64,000 bases of DNA from JAZGER01 sp036480335. Its GTDB lineage: Bacteria; Pseudomonadota; Gammaproteobacteria; DSM-19610. The translations under genes and the position numbers were made by a program. The notes below the pieces were generated by a model. The model ran no database searches and had not been told where the DNA came from. It saw nothing but the letters and a program-made list of their open reading frames with translations. The stretch is taken from contig JAZGGH010000025.1 of assembly GCA_036480335.1 (NCBI GenBank), positions 1-64,000 of the forward strand, in the 5' to 3' direction. Shown one piece after another: positions 42,527 to 50,555 of the stretch (position 1 is its first letter; each line of letters starts with the position of its first letter).

Positions 42527-43402
42527 TTACTGAAATACTGTCGTCGCATCAAATACCGGGCCATCGACGCAGACGCGTTTCATGGCCGGTCCTTCCTCCG
42601 TTGTCACTTCAACGGCACAGCCTGCGCAACCGCCAACCGCACAGACCATGAATTCTTCCAGAGAGACCTGGCAGGGAATATTGTATTCACGCGCCAGTCG
42701 AGCGGTGGCTTCCAGCATCGGTTGTGGACCACATGCAAATATCTCCACTGTTTTGCGGCAGTCGTCATCCAGAGAATCCAGCCAGTGACGTGCCAGTTCT
42801 GATATATAGCCGTCGAAACATCCAGGATACTGTTGCTGGCTACTCAGGCGGCTGGGGATACCCCAGTCTTCCAGTAACGGCATAGCAGCAATGACACCAT
42901 CCGGCAGGCCGGGCACGAGAATCTTTGATGGTTGAGCTGTGAAGGGGAAAGGTACTTCGGAGCCCATCAAAACCAGAGGCTGGTACTGTGCAGATTGTTT
43001 CAGTGTTTCTGCCAGAAAAACCATCGGAGGGATTCCAACGCCGCCACCCATTAACAATGGACGACTGCGTTGTGGGTCAGGTTTGAAAGGCATGCCGATG
43101 GGGCCCAGTATGCTGATTGTTTCACCCGTGGTTCTTTCCGCCAACAGGCGAGTGCCTTTGCCAACGGCCTTGTAGAGAAAATCTACCCAGCCTGCATCGG
43201 CATCCACACGCATGATCGATAAGGGTCTGCGCATTAACAGGGCTGGGCTGCACTGGATATGGGCGAACTGACCGGCTTTAGCGTGAGCAGCGCATTCGGG
43301 AGCATGCACACGTAGAATGTATTGGTCGCCATTATGGGCGCTGTGGGAAAGTATGCGCGCATCTTCAACAAAAATGCTATTGCGTTGGCTGGGGTGGGTC
43401 AT
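42527..43402 (-). CDS. pyrK: dihydroorotate dehydrogenase electron transfer subunit-like (PyrK type) FAD/2Fe-2S protein
   Basis: The 291-residue protein has a ferredoxin-reductase-like FAD domain (QFAHIQCSPALLMRRPLSIM, with the RRPLS flavin motif), an NAD-binding region (PLLMGGGVGIPPMVFLAETL) and a C-terminal 2Fe-2S site rich in Cys (EFMVCAVGGCAGCAVEVTTEEG, partly cited). This is the PyrK architecture, which passes electrons between NAD and the PyrD-B subunit. No pyrDB gene is beside it in this window, so its partner is elsewhere or differs. The ATG overlaps the end of the PyrC' gene by four bases, putting it last in the pyrR-pyrB-pyrC' operon. Confidence 0.85.
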   Translation of the reverse strand: MTHPSQRNSIFVEDARILSHSAHNGDQYILRVHAPECAAHAKAGQFAHIQCSPALLMRRPLSIMRVDADAGWVDFLYKAVGKGTRLLAERTTGETISILGPIGMPFKPDPQRSRPLLMGGGVGIPPMVFLAETLKQSAQYQPLVLMGSEVPFPFTAQPSKILVPGLPDGVIAAMPLLEDWGIPSRLSSQQQYPGCFDGYISELARHWLDSLDDDCRKTVEIFACGPQPMLEATARLAREYNIPCQVSLEEFMVCAVGGCAGCAVEVTTEEGPAMKRVCVDGPVFDATTVFQ

Positions 43403-44703
43403 ATCTGAAATGCCTCCTCAGAAGTATAAATGACCTGACCATCACGAAGCGTGTAGCGAACCTGAGATTTCATTTCCCAACCCGCGAACGGGGTGTTTTT
43501 CCCGTCACTTTTCATGCTGTCATTATCGACTATCCAGGTGGCTTCCGGTGCAAAAATGCAGATATCAGCGATTGCTCCGGTTGCCAGTTGTCCGTATGGC
43601 AGGTTGAGTGTCGCGGCCGGTTCGCTGGTGAGTTTGGCAATCGCCTGATTGCGGCTCATGACACCTTCATCTGCCAGGTGCAGGGTCAGTGGCAGCAGTG
43701 TGTCGAGACCGGATATGCCAGGTTCTGTGGAAGGGAATGGCGCAAGCTTTGCGTCAGGCTCATGTGGCTGATGGCTTGAGGTAATAAAACTGATGCTGCC
43801 ATCGGTGAGCCCTGCACGTAGCTTGTCCCGGTCGCTCTGGGTGCGTAATGGTGGTTGTAAATGATAGTTGGGATCGAAGTTGCAGGTGTCGATGTCGGTC
43901 AAATACAGGTAGGGAATAGCGACATCGGTGGTTACCGGAATATGGTCAAATTTTGCCCGACCAATCATGCGCAAGGCGCGTTGGGTGGTGATATGGCAGA
44001 AATGTACGTGTGCACCCGTATGTTCAACCAGAGCAATGTCTCGGGCTACCGCAACGGTTTCTGATGCTTCCGGGATAGCGGGTATACCGAGTCGAGTGGC
44101 GACAGGGCCTTCATGCAGGCAGCCTCGTTCAGAAAGCGAATGCTCATCCGGGTAGACAAAAACAGTTAATCCAAAGGTGGCTGCATATTCAAATGCTCGG
44201 CGAATAATCAGACTGGAAGCTAACGGCAGTTGAGCATTGCTGACCCCAATACAGCCTGCGGCCTTGAGTGCAGCCATTTCACTGAGCTGTTCACCCCTGA
44301 GCCCGCTGGTGAGTGCGCCAATAGCGAGTACCCGGGTTTTGCCGGTTAATTGCCACTGATGCCTGATGAGTTCTATGACTGCAGGTGTGTCGATGACCGG
44401 GCGCGTATCCGGGCGACAGATGAGGGTGGTAATACCGCTGGCCGCTGCACAGCGACATTCGCTGTCGATTGTGGCTTTGTGTTCCTGGCCGGGTTCGCGC
44501 AGATGAGTAAAGGCATCAATCAGTCCCGGGATAACGATCAATCCCTGTGCATCAATAATCTGATCAGCCTGGAAGCCATCTGGCGCATTGCCGATACCTG
44601 CAATTTTTCCTTCAGCAATATAAACATCTTTACGTTCATCGATATCATTGCCAGGGTCAATCAGATGGCCATCCCTGATGTGGATTTTGGCTTGCTCAGG
44701 CAT
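43399..44703 (-). CDS. pyrC': non-catalytic dihydroorotase homologue PyrC' (ATCase partner)
   Basis: The 434-residue protein has the amidohydrolase fold of class I dihydroorotase but lacks metal-site residues. The D-x-H-x-H motif reads DAFTHLREPG (first His is Phe65, His67 kept). The usual PHHL His is Tyr265 in AIPYLYLTD. The catalytic Asp of TDHAPH is Ser310 in SSHQPHEPDAKL. In Pseudomonas such inactive PyrC' proteins are needed to assemble aspartate transcarbamoylase, and SxHQPHE-type endings resemble that form. The real dihydroorotase should be encoded elsewhere. I chose ATG 44703, overlapping the pyrB stop by eight bases; the frame is open to 44766. Confidence 0.88.
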   Translation of the reverse strand: MPEQAKIHIRDGHLIDPGNDIDERKDVYIAEGKIAGIGNAPDGFQADQIIDAQGLIVIPGLIDAFTHLREPGQEHKATIDSECRCAAASGITTLICRPDTRPVIDTPAVIELIRHQWQLTGKTRVLAIGALTSGLRGEQLSEMAALKAAGCIGVSNAQLPLASSLIIRRAFEYAATFGLTVFVYPDEHSLSERGCLHEGPVATRLGIPAIPEASETVAVARDIALVEHTGAHVHFCHITTQRALRMIGRAKFDHIPVTTDVAIPYLYLTDIDTCNFDPNYHLQPPLRTQSDRDKLRAGLTDGSISFITSSHQPHEPDAKLAPFPSTEPGISGLDTLLPLTLHLADEGVMSRNQAIAKLTSEPAATLNLPYGQLATGAIADICIFAPEATWIVDNDSMKSDGKNTPFAGWEMKSQVRYTLRDGQVIYTSEEAFQI

Positions 44704-45673
44704 CCGCTTCCCCTTTATTCTGCTGCATCGCCATTGACATGACGGCCATGCGTACGGCAATGCCATTGGTTACCTGTTGCAGTATCACGGAATGTGCGCC
44801 ATCAGCAACGTGGGAATCCATTTCCACTCCACGGTTGATCGGGCCAGGATGCATCACGGTTACATCCGGTTTGGCAATGGAAAGATTGTCTGCAGTCAGG
44901 CCATAGAGTCGGTAATATTCGTGTTCTCCCGGCAGGGTTGCCCCTTGCATGCGTTCACGTTGCAGACGCAATGAAATCACCACATCAGCATCACGCAGGC
45001 CATCGCGCAGATTGTGGTGCACGCGCACACCCATGGCTTCAATATTAGCAGGCAGCAGTGTTCGTGGGGCAATGACGCGTATTTCTCCGGTGTTCAGCAG
45101 GTTCAGGGCGTTGATTTGTGAGCGTGCTACGCGGGAATGGGAAATATCACCAACAATAGCAACCGTAAGGCGGCCAAAATCATCGCCTTTTTCGCGCCGA
45201 ATGGTGAATATATCAAGCATAGCCTGGGTAGGATGAGAATGACGACCGTCACCTGCATTGATAACGCTGACATGAGGCTGTACATGACTGGCGATAAAGT
45301 GAGACGTTCCACTGACCGAATTGCGTGTCACGAACATGTCAACATGCATGGCTTCCAGATTGCGCAATGTATCCAGCAGGGTTTCACCTTTGCTGGTGCT
45401 GGAAGCATCAATATTGATATTCAGAACATCCGCAGATAAGCGTTTGGCAGCCAGCTCGAAAGTGGTACGTGTGCGTGTGCTGGGTTCGAAAAAAAGGTTA
45501 ACGATGGTTTTACCGCGCAACAGGGGGACTTTTTTGACCGATTGTGCAGTAACGCCAGCAAAAGATTCTGCCGTATCCAGAATCTCGCGTAGCAAGGTCG
45601 GATTCAGGCCTTCTATAGAAAGGAAGTGTCGAAGGCGTCCATCCGGCCGGATCTGTAGAGAAGTGCGGCTCAT
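44696..45673 (-). CDS. pyrB: aspartate carbamoyltransferase catalytic subunit
   Basis: PyrB makes carbamoyl-aspartate, the first committed step of pyrimidine synthesis. The 325-residue protein has the carbamoyl-phosphate loop FFEPSTRTRTTFELAA, the HSHPTQAMLDI motif, VGDISHSRVARS and MHPGPINRGVEM. An N-terminal extension of about 15-20 residues (TSLQIRPDGRLRHFLS) before the fold is typical of the class associated with PyrC'. The start overlaps the pyrR stop by four bases; pyrC' starts within its last codons. No pyrI is present. Confidence 0.96.
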   Translation of the reverse strand: MSRTSLQIRPDGRLRHFLSIEGLNPTLLREILDTAESFAGVTAQSVKKVPLLRGKTIVNLFFEPSTRTRTTFELAAKRLSADVLNINIDASSTSKGETLLDTLRNLEAMHVDMFVTRNSVSGTSHFIASHVQPHVSVINAGDGRHSHPTQAMLDIFTIRREKGDDFGRLTVAIVGDISHSRVARSQINALNLLNTGEIRVIAPRTLLPANIEAMGVRVHHNLRDGLRDADVVISLRLQRERMQGATLPGEHEYYRLYGLTADNLSIAKPDVTVMHPGPINRGVEMDSHVADGAHSVILQQVTNGIAVRMAVMSMAMQQNKGEADA

Positions 45674-46173
45674 TGTATACTATTGATTTCCAGTGTCAGT
45701 GGTTCTGGACCGGTTAGCTTAATATGCTCATCGGGTGGCAGGGAAATTTCTAGCCCGGTAATATCCGCTTCAATGGGTAATTCACGACCACTGCGTTCCA
45801 CCAGTACGGCAAGCAGAATAGAGGCCGGTCGGCCATAGTCAAACAATTCGTTCATAGCAGCGCGGATGGTGCGTCCGGTGTGCAGTACATCATCGACCAG
45901 GATGATGTGTTTATCATCGACGCTGAAAGGCAGCTGTGAGGGTTTAACCTGCGGATTCATGCCGATGCGCGTAAAGTCATCCCGGTAAAAGGAAATATCC
46001 AGTTCACCCAGGGGGGTCTGCAGGCCGATCAATTGTTGTAGCTGCCGTGCGACCCAGACGCCGCCAGTATGTATCCCGACCATAGCGCTGCTTTCAAGAT
46101 AGGCATCGCCTCTGTTGAGTAGCTGATCAGCCATTGCGGATATCAGCGCCGGGATGTTTGCTTCGTGTTTCAC
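45670..46173 (-). CDS. pyrR: bifunctional pyr operon regulator / uracil phosphoribosyltransferase PyrR
   Basis: The 167-residue PRTase-fold protein has the PRPP motif IILVDDVLHTGRTIRAAMNEL, the N-terminal VGIHTGGVWVARQL and the hood region SFYRDDFTRIG. PyrR in Firmicutes binds pyr mRNA attenuators. In Pseudomonas-type operons it is a transcriptional regulator and/or uracil phosphoribosyltransferase. I could not find an obvious attenuator upstream because the gene starts 2 bp after ruvX. The operon order algH-ruvX-pyrR-pyrB-pyrC' is conserved. Confidence 0.93.
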   Translation of the reverse strand: MKHEANIPALISAMADQLLNRGDAYLESSAMVGIHTGGVWVARQLQQLIGLQTPLGELDISFYRDDFTRIGMNPQVKPSQLPFSVDDKHIILVDDVLHTGRTIRAAMNELFDYGRPASILLAVLVERSGRELPIEADITGLEISLPPDEHIKLTGPEPLTLEINSIQ

Positions 46174-46174
46174 G

Positions 46175-46594
46175 TCAAATTGTCTCCTGGTATAACCAGC
46201 TTTGCAGAATAATTCTTGCAGCTATGGCGTCAATCCCGGCCCTGCTACCAACGCTCTCAGGTTCTGCCGCGTAGGATGTAAGGCGCTCGTCAGCGCGGTA
46301 CACTGTTAGCCCGAAGCGGTTCTCCAGGGCCCGGCAGAATTCTTCAGCTCGGATTGTCATGGGCTGTGATTTGCCGTCCATATGATACGGTATTCCGACC
46401 ACAAGTGCGTCAGGATTCCACTCTTTAATCAACGCTGAAATCTGTTGCCAGTCTGGCTGGCCATGTTGGTGGACAACGGTAGTCAGTTCAGTGGCAGAAC
46501 AGGTGATTTTCTGGCCCGTTGCGACACCGGTTTTTTTGCTGCCAAAATCGAAACCAAGCAGGCTATTATGAAGAGAGTTTGCGGGTTCAGGCAT
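46175..46594 (-). CDS. ruvX: Holliday junction resolvase-like protein RuvX (YqgF)
   Basis: The 139-residue protein has an RNase H fold with LGFDFGSKKTGVATGQ, DALVVGIPYHMDGK and VYRADERLTSYAAEPE, and ends in GIDAIAARIILQSWL. The family (YqgF/RuvX) is linked to pre-16S rRNA 5' maturation. I chose ATG 46594, whose ATGCCTGA overlaps the algH stop exactly as pyrC' overlaps pyrB; ATG 46603 is an alternative. The longer frame to 46678 lies inside algH. Confidence 0.92.
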   Translation of the reverse strand: MPEPANSLHNSLLGFDFGSKKTGVATGQKITCSATELTTVVHQHGQPDWQQISALIKEWNPDALVVGIPYHMDGKSQPMTIRAEEFCRALENRFGLTVYRADERLTSYAAEPESVGSRAGIDAIAARIILQSWLYQETI

Positions 46595-47138
46595 GCCCGG
46601 CATGGGTTGAAATAAGGGTGAGATCAATGCCGAGTGTCTGTGCAGCCTGTAGCCACACCATGTCAGCAGGAGTGTCAAAAAGTAGATCAGGGCTGGCGGG
46701 ACAGGTCAGCCAGCTATTCTCAGCGATCTCCTGCTCCAGCTGTCCGGCAGCCCAGCCAGCATAGCCAATACTGACGAGACTGTGCTCAGGTGCCAGTCGG
46801 TGTTTATCAGCAATAGCAATCAATATATCGCTGGAGACTGTCATCCCTAACGTCTCGGTAATGTGCAGGGTTGACTGCCACTGGCCAATGGGTTGGTGTA
46901 AAACGAAGCCTCGATCCTGATGAATCGGGCCACCGATATACACAGATTGCGGATTCTGGCGAGAAATCTGGTCAGAAAAGATATCCCCTATCGACATATC
47001 TGAAGGCCTGTTGATGACAAGCCCGAAAGCGCCATCTGCATTATGCTTGCACAGGAACGTTACCGAATGTGAAAAATTCTGATCCTGTAATGAAGGCATG
47101 GCAATCAGCAATTGATTACCGAGGTAATTTGTTTGCAT
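46587..47138 (-). CDS. algH: UPF0301 (DUF179) protein AlgH/YqgE
   Basis: The 183-residue protein starts with LGNQLLIAMPSLQDQNFSHS and contains VTFLCKHNADGAFGLVINRP, YIGGPIHQDRGFVLH and GYAGWAAGQLEQEIAEN, all diagnostic for the family. Its biochemical role is not established; the name derives from an alginate phenotype in Pseudomonas. It follows the tonB-like gene by one base and precedes ruvX, the conserved order. Confidence 0.95.
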   Translation of the reverse strand: MQTNYLGNQLLIAMPSLQDQNFSHSVTFLCKHNADGAFGLVINRPSDMSIGDIFSDQISRQNPQSVYIGGPIHQDRGFVLHQPIGQWQSTLHITETLGMTVSSDILIAIADKHRLAPEHSLVSIGYAGWAAGQLEQEIAENSWLTCPASPDLLFDTPADMVWLQAAQTLGIDLTLISTHAGHA

Positions 47139-47139
47139 G

Positions 47140-47994
47140 CTACCGACCTTTTAACTGGTTACTACTGAATACCCATGTCCTGATTATATGCAATTCATCA
47201 AATTCTTCACGAATATTATCTGGAAAAGTCGCAAAAGGGGCGGCCAGGCGGACAATCCGGACCGCTGCATCATCCAGGATTTTGTGGCCAGATGGGCGAA
47301 CCACGCGAATATCCTTGATACTGCCATCAGGGAATATACCAACGTCTACAATTAGGCTGCCAGACAGTTTCTGGCGTTTGGCGCTATCGGGATAGTTTAG
47401 ATCACCGACGCGTTCAACCTTGGATACCCAGTTCTGCATATATGCGGCATATTTGAGTTCTCTGGTACGTGAGGTAATGTTTTTCTGGCGCGGCCGGTCG
47501 GAATAGATTTTTCTGGACTGGTTAATCTGCTGGTTTAGTGACAGCATTTCCAGGCTGCGATTGATCATTTCTGAGGCGCTGACTTCCGGTGTTTGCGGTT
47601 CTTCTGGCAGTGGTGTTTTTTCAGGTAGCGCGGCGTCTGTTATATTTTTCCGGGCAATAATTTGTGTTTTTACAGCTTCACTCGTCGCTACAGGCGGTGA
47701 GCTGCTGGCCTGAGTTGTTTCTTCCTGCGGGACGGTTTTCTCGCGGGTATTTCCACCGCCTTCCTGGTTACTTTCGGCAAAATAATCCGCATCATCAGGC
47801 GGTGGTGCCGAGGTTTTTTTTCTGATCAGAGTAATATCCAGTGTCGGCATTAAATTGTGTTCGTCAGCAAACTCCAGCGGATTAAAGGTGACGCCAAGAA
47901 TGATAACGGCATGCGCTGCTGCTGCAATCAGTAAGGTCCATGCGAGACGGTCACTGTTGCGGTTGATTGGAGATGAGTGTTTTATTGCGGCCAT
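47140..47994 (-). CDS. tonB: energy transducer TonB family protein
   Basis: The 284-residue protein has one N-terminal transmembrane helix (about 18-36, LAWTLLIAAAAHAVIILGV), a Pro/Glu-rich periplasmic linker (residues about 60-150) and a C-terminal TonB domain (GSLIVDVGIFPDGSIKDIRVVRPSGH and ILDDAAVRIVRLAAPFATFP, partly cited). It could couple the inner-membrane proton gradient to outer-membrane transport. exbB and exbD are not adjacent. In Pseudomonas the equivalent gene, tonB3, sits in the same place and affects twitching motility, so a pilus-related role is possible. Confidence 0.9.
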   Translation of the reverse strand: MAAIKHSSPINRNSDRLAWTLLIAAAAHAVIILGVTFNPLEFADEHNLMPTLDITLIRKKTSAPPPDDADYFAESNQEGGGNTREKTVPQEETTQASSSPPVATSEAVKTQIIARKNITDAALPEKTPLPEEPQTPEVSASEMINRSLEMLSLNQQINQSRKIYSDRPRQKNITSRTRELKYAAYMQNWVSKVERVGDLNYPDSAKRQKLSGSLIVDVGIFPDGSIKDIRVVRPSGHKILDDAAVRIVRLAAPFATFPDNIREEFDELHIIRTWVFSSNQLKGR

Positions 47995-48008
47995 GAATGA
48001 AGTCGTTA

Positions 48009-48968
48009 TCAGGTTTGCTCGGTAGTCAGTTTCTGTTCTATAACATCCATCAGGTCTCCGGCAATATCGAGATTATACTGCGCATCAAGTTCGCGGATAC
48101 AGGTTGGGCTGGTGACATTGATTTCTGTCAGAAAATCGCCGATGACATCAATGCCTGCAAATAACAGACCACGTTTACGCAGCTCTGGCGCAACCTGTTC
48201 GCAAATCCAGTAGTCACGTTCTGACAGAGGCACGCCCTTGCCGTGTCCTCCTGCAGCAAGATTGCCGCGTGTTTCGCCCTGAGCCGGAATACGCGCCAGA
48301 GCATAAGCTGCCGGTTTGCCATCAACCAGTAGAATGCGTTTGTCGCCGTCAGAAATCTCTGGAATAAATCGCTGAGCCATGCTCATTCGTTGCCCATTTT
48401 CAGTCAGTGTTTCGAGTATGACGGCAATATTGGGGTCATTTTCCGTTACCCTGAAAATGGAAGCACCACCCATGCCATCCAGAGGTTTGAGAATAATATC
48501 ATGCTGTTCCTGCAAAAATGTGCGCAAACGGGCAGGATCACGGCTGACCAGGGTGGCTACACAGCATTGCGGGAACCAGGCTGTGAACAGCTTCTCATTA
48601 CAGTCACGCAATGATGCAGGCCTGTTGACGACCAGCAGCCCTTCCGATTCTGCGCGTTCCAATAAATAAGTGGTGTAAAGATATTCCATATCAAAGGGGG
48701 GGTCCTTACGCATCAGGACCACATCCAGATCAGCGAGGAAAAGATCTTCAGGTTTGCCAGTAGAAAACCAGTTTTCGCTGTTATCACTGACACTTAGCTG
48801 TCGACAGGCGGCTGCTGTTCTGCCGTCGCGCTGAAAAAGATCCTGTTGCTCCATATAGAACAACTCCCAGCCGCGTTTCTGGGCAGCGAGTAACATTGCA
48901 AAACTGCTGTCTTTGTATGTTTTTATGGACGCGATTGGATCCATGATAATGCCAAGTCTAATGACCAT
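48009..48968 (-). CDS. gshB: glutathione synthetase
   Basis: GshB joins glycine to gamma-glutamylcysteine with ATP. The 319-residue ATP-grasp protein starts VIRLGIIMDPIASIKTYKDS and has MRKDPPFDMEYLYTTYLLE, ILKPLDGMGGASIFRV and the C-terminal FAGIDVIGDFLTEINVTSPT. I chose ATG 48968 because family members start at this point; ATG 48980 would add four residues. It diverges from pilG across about 150 bp and leads the tonB-algH-ruvX-pyr block. Confidence 0.96.
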   Translation of the reverse strand: MVIRLGIIMDPIASIKTYKDSSFAMLLAAQKRGWELFYMEQQDLFQRDGRTAAACRQLSVSDNSENWFSTGKPEDLFLADLDVVLMRKDPPFDMEYLYTTYLLERAESEGLLVVNRPASLRDCNEKLFTAWFPQCCVATLVSRDPARLRTFLQEQHDIILKPLDGMGGASIFRVTENDPNIAVILETLTENGQRMSMAQRFIPEISDGDKRILLVDGKPAAYALARIPAQGETRGNLAAGGHGKGVPLSERDYWICEQVAPELRKRGLLFAGIDVIGDFLTEINVTSPTCIRELDAQYNLDIAGDLMDVIEQKLTTEQT

Positions 48969-49118
48969 GATGAAGTTCACTTTTTTCTGTGTTTTACAGC
49001 AACCTACGTAAAGTTTACTGAGATGAGGACGATACGCCTGATAGCGCTATTGTAGCGCATATTTTCTGGCTGGATGCTGTAGTTACAGCCAAAGATCATA
49101 AGTTCAGGTGTTGATTGC

Positions 49119-49580
49119 ATGGAAACGATGCTAGAAAGAGAAAATGATAAATCCAGTGAGGATTCGCAAGTGTCAGAAGCGAAAGCGAATCTGGCATCCT
49201 GCAAGGTCATGATTATTGATGACAGTAAAACCATTCGTCGCACGGCTGAAACATTATTGAAAAAAGAAGGCTGTCATGTAGTCACGGCGACCGATGGTTT
49301 TGAAGCGTTGGCCAAGATAGTCGACGAAAAGCCGGATATTATCTTCGTCGACATCATGATGCCTCGGCTGGATGGCTATCAGACCTGTGCATTGATCAAA
49401 AACAATTCTGTTTTCAGAGATACGCCCGTCGTTATGCTCTCAAGCAAGGACGGACTTTTTGATCGGGCGCGGGGTCGAATCGTAGGTTCAGATCTCTATG
49501 TGACAAAACCGTTCACAAAAGACGAATTGTTGGGAGCGATTAGAAATCTGGTGACAGGGCATGCAGGAGAAAAGTCATGA
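49119..49580 (+). CDS. pilG: twitching motility response regulator PilG
   Basis: PilG is one of two single-domain receivers phosphorylated by ChpA; it promotes pilus extension and cAMP signalling in Pseudomonas. The 153-residue protein has KVMIIDDSKTIRRTAETLL, phospho-acceptor Asp in IIFVDIMMPRLDGYQTCAL and Lys in YVTKPFTKDELLGAIRNLV. An N-terminal extension of about 25 residues precedes the domain, longer than in P. aeruginosa, and the start is not fully certain. Its stop overlaps the pilH start by four bases. Confidence 0.95.
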   Translation: METMLERENDKSSEDSQVSEAKANLASCKVMIIDDSKTIRRTAETLLKKEGCHVVTATDGFEALAKIVDEKPDIIFVDIMMPRLDGYQTCALIKNNSVFRDTPVVMLSSKDGLFDRARGRIVGSDLYVTKPFTKDELLGAIRNLVTGHAGEKS

Positions 49581-49942
49581 CGCGCATACTGATTGTTGAT
49601 GATTCACCAACAGAAACGCATATTCTTAAAGGCATGCTGGAAAAAAACGGTTTCGAAATAGATACCGCCAGTAATGGTGATGAAGGTCTGGAGCGTGCCA
49701 GGGCACAGCATCCTGACCTTATCTTGATGGATGTTGTGATGCCCGGTCTGAATGGTTTTCAGGCGACGAGAAAACTGACAAAGGATCCGGATACTGCTTC
49801 AATTCCAGTGATCATTGTGACAACAAAGGATCAGGAAACGGACAAGCTCTGGGGTATGCGGCAGGGAGCCAGTGATTATGTAACCAAGCCGGTGACTGAA
49901 AATATTCTGCTAGAGAAGGTTGCCAACGCTTTGGCAGGATAA
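49577..49942 (+). CDS. pilH: twitching motility response regulator PilH
   Basis: PilH is the second receiver of the Chp system, associated with pilus retraction or acting as a phosphate sink for PilG. The 121-residue protein has RILIVDDSPTETHIL, the phospho-acceptor Asp in LILMDVVMPGLNGFQATR and YVTKPVTENILLEKV. It is translationally coupled to pilG (ATGA) and followed by pilI after 23 bp. Confidence 0.96.
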   Translation: MTRILIVDDSPTETHILKGMLEKNGFEIDTASNGDEGLERARAQHPDLILMDVVMPGLNGFQATRKLTKDPDTASIPVIIVTTKDQETDKLWGMRQGASDYVTKPVTENILLEKVANALAG

Positions 49943-49965
49943 GTTATCAGGGAGCGGACAGGAAA

Positions 49966-50511
49966 ATGGAAACAGTGATAGAACGAAGCCCTTTGCAGGT
50001 ATTAACGCAACTAGAATCAACCTGTATTGCTCATGCGGCACCTCTGCCGCAGCAAAAAGTGATACAAGAAGAATGGTCAGGCATTGGATTCAGGTTGGGC
50101 GAGATCATGTTGGCATCTGCTCTCGGAGATGTGGTCGAGGTTTTATTACCACATGCCGTTTCGCGCATCCCGCGGACCAAAGCCTGGGTTAACGGTGTGG
50201 CAAATGTGCGCGGCAACCTGATGACTGTTATTGATCTGCAATCTTTTTTACAGGGAAGGCCTACCAGAATTACTTCTGCCAGTCGCTTGCTTGTGATTCA
50301 GCACAAGGGTCTATATACCGGGCTGCTGGTTGATGCGGTACTTGGATTACAGCATTTTACGATGGATTATCGATGTGATGAATCACCCGATGAAAAGTAC
50401 CATCTGCAACCCTATCTGACCCAGGCTTTCCGTGTGGGAAGTGAGTATTGGGGTGTCTTTAGTATGCGTAAGCTGGCAGAAGCGCCAGAGTTTTTACAGA
50501 CAGCCATCTAG
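49966..50511 (+). CDS. pilI: CheW-like adaptor PilI
   Basis: PilI links the receptor PilJ to the kinase ChpA. The 181-residue protein has a CheW fold with GFRLGEIMLASALGDVVEVL, WVNGVANVRGNLMTVIDLQ and VIQHKGLYTGLLVDAVLG. The first about 35 residues are a variable extension. It is the third gene of the pilGHIJ-chpA operon. Confidence 0.93.
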   Translation: METVIERSPLQVLTQLESTCIAHAAPLPQQKVIQEEWSGIGFRLGEIMLASALGDVVEVLLPHAVSRIPRTKAWVNGVANVRGNLMTVIDLQSFLQGRPTRITSASRLLVIQHKGLYTGLLVDAVLGLQHFTMDYRCDESPDEKYHLQPYLTQAFRVGSEYWGVFSMRKLAEAPEFLQTAI

Positions 50512-50555
50512 TCAGCTGTCAATAAAGGAATGGAAATCTTGTCAGGAGAACGGAA

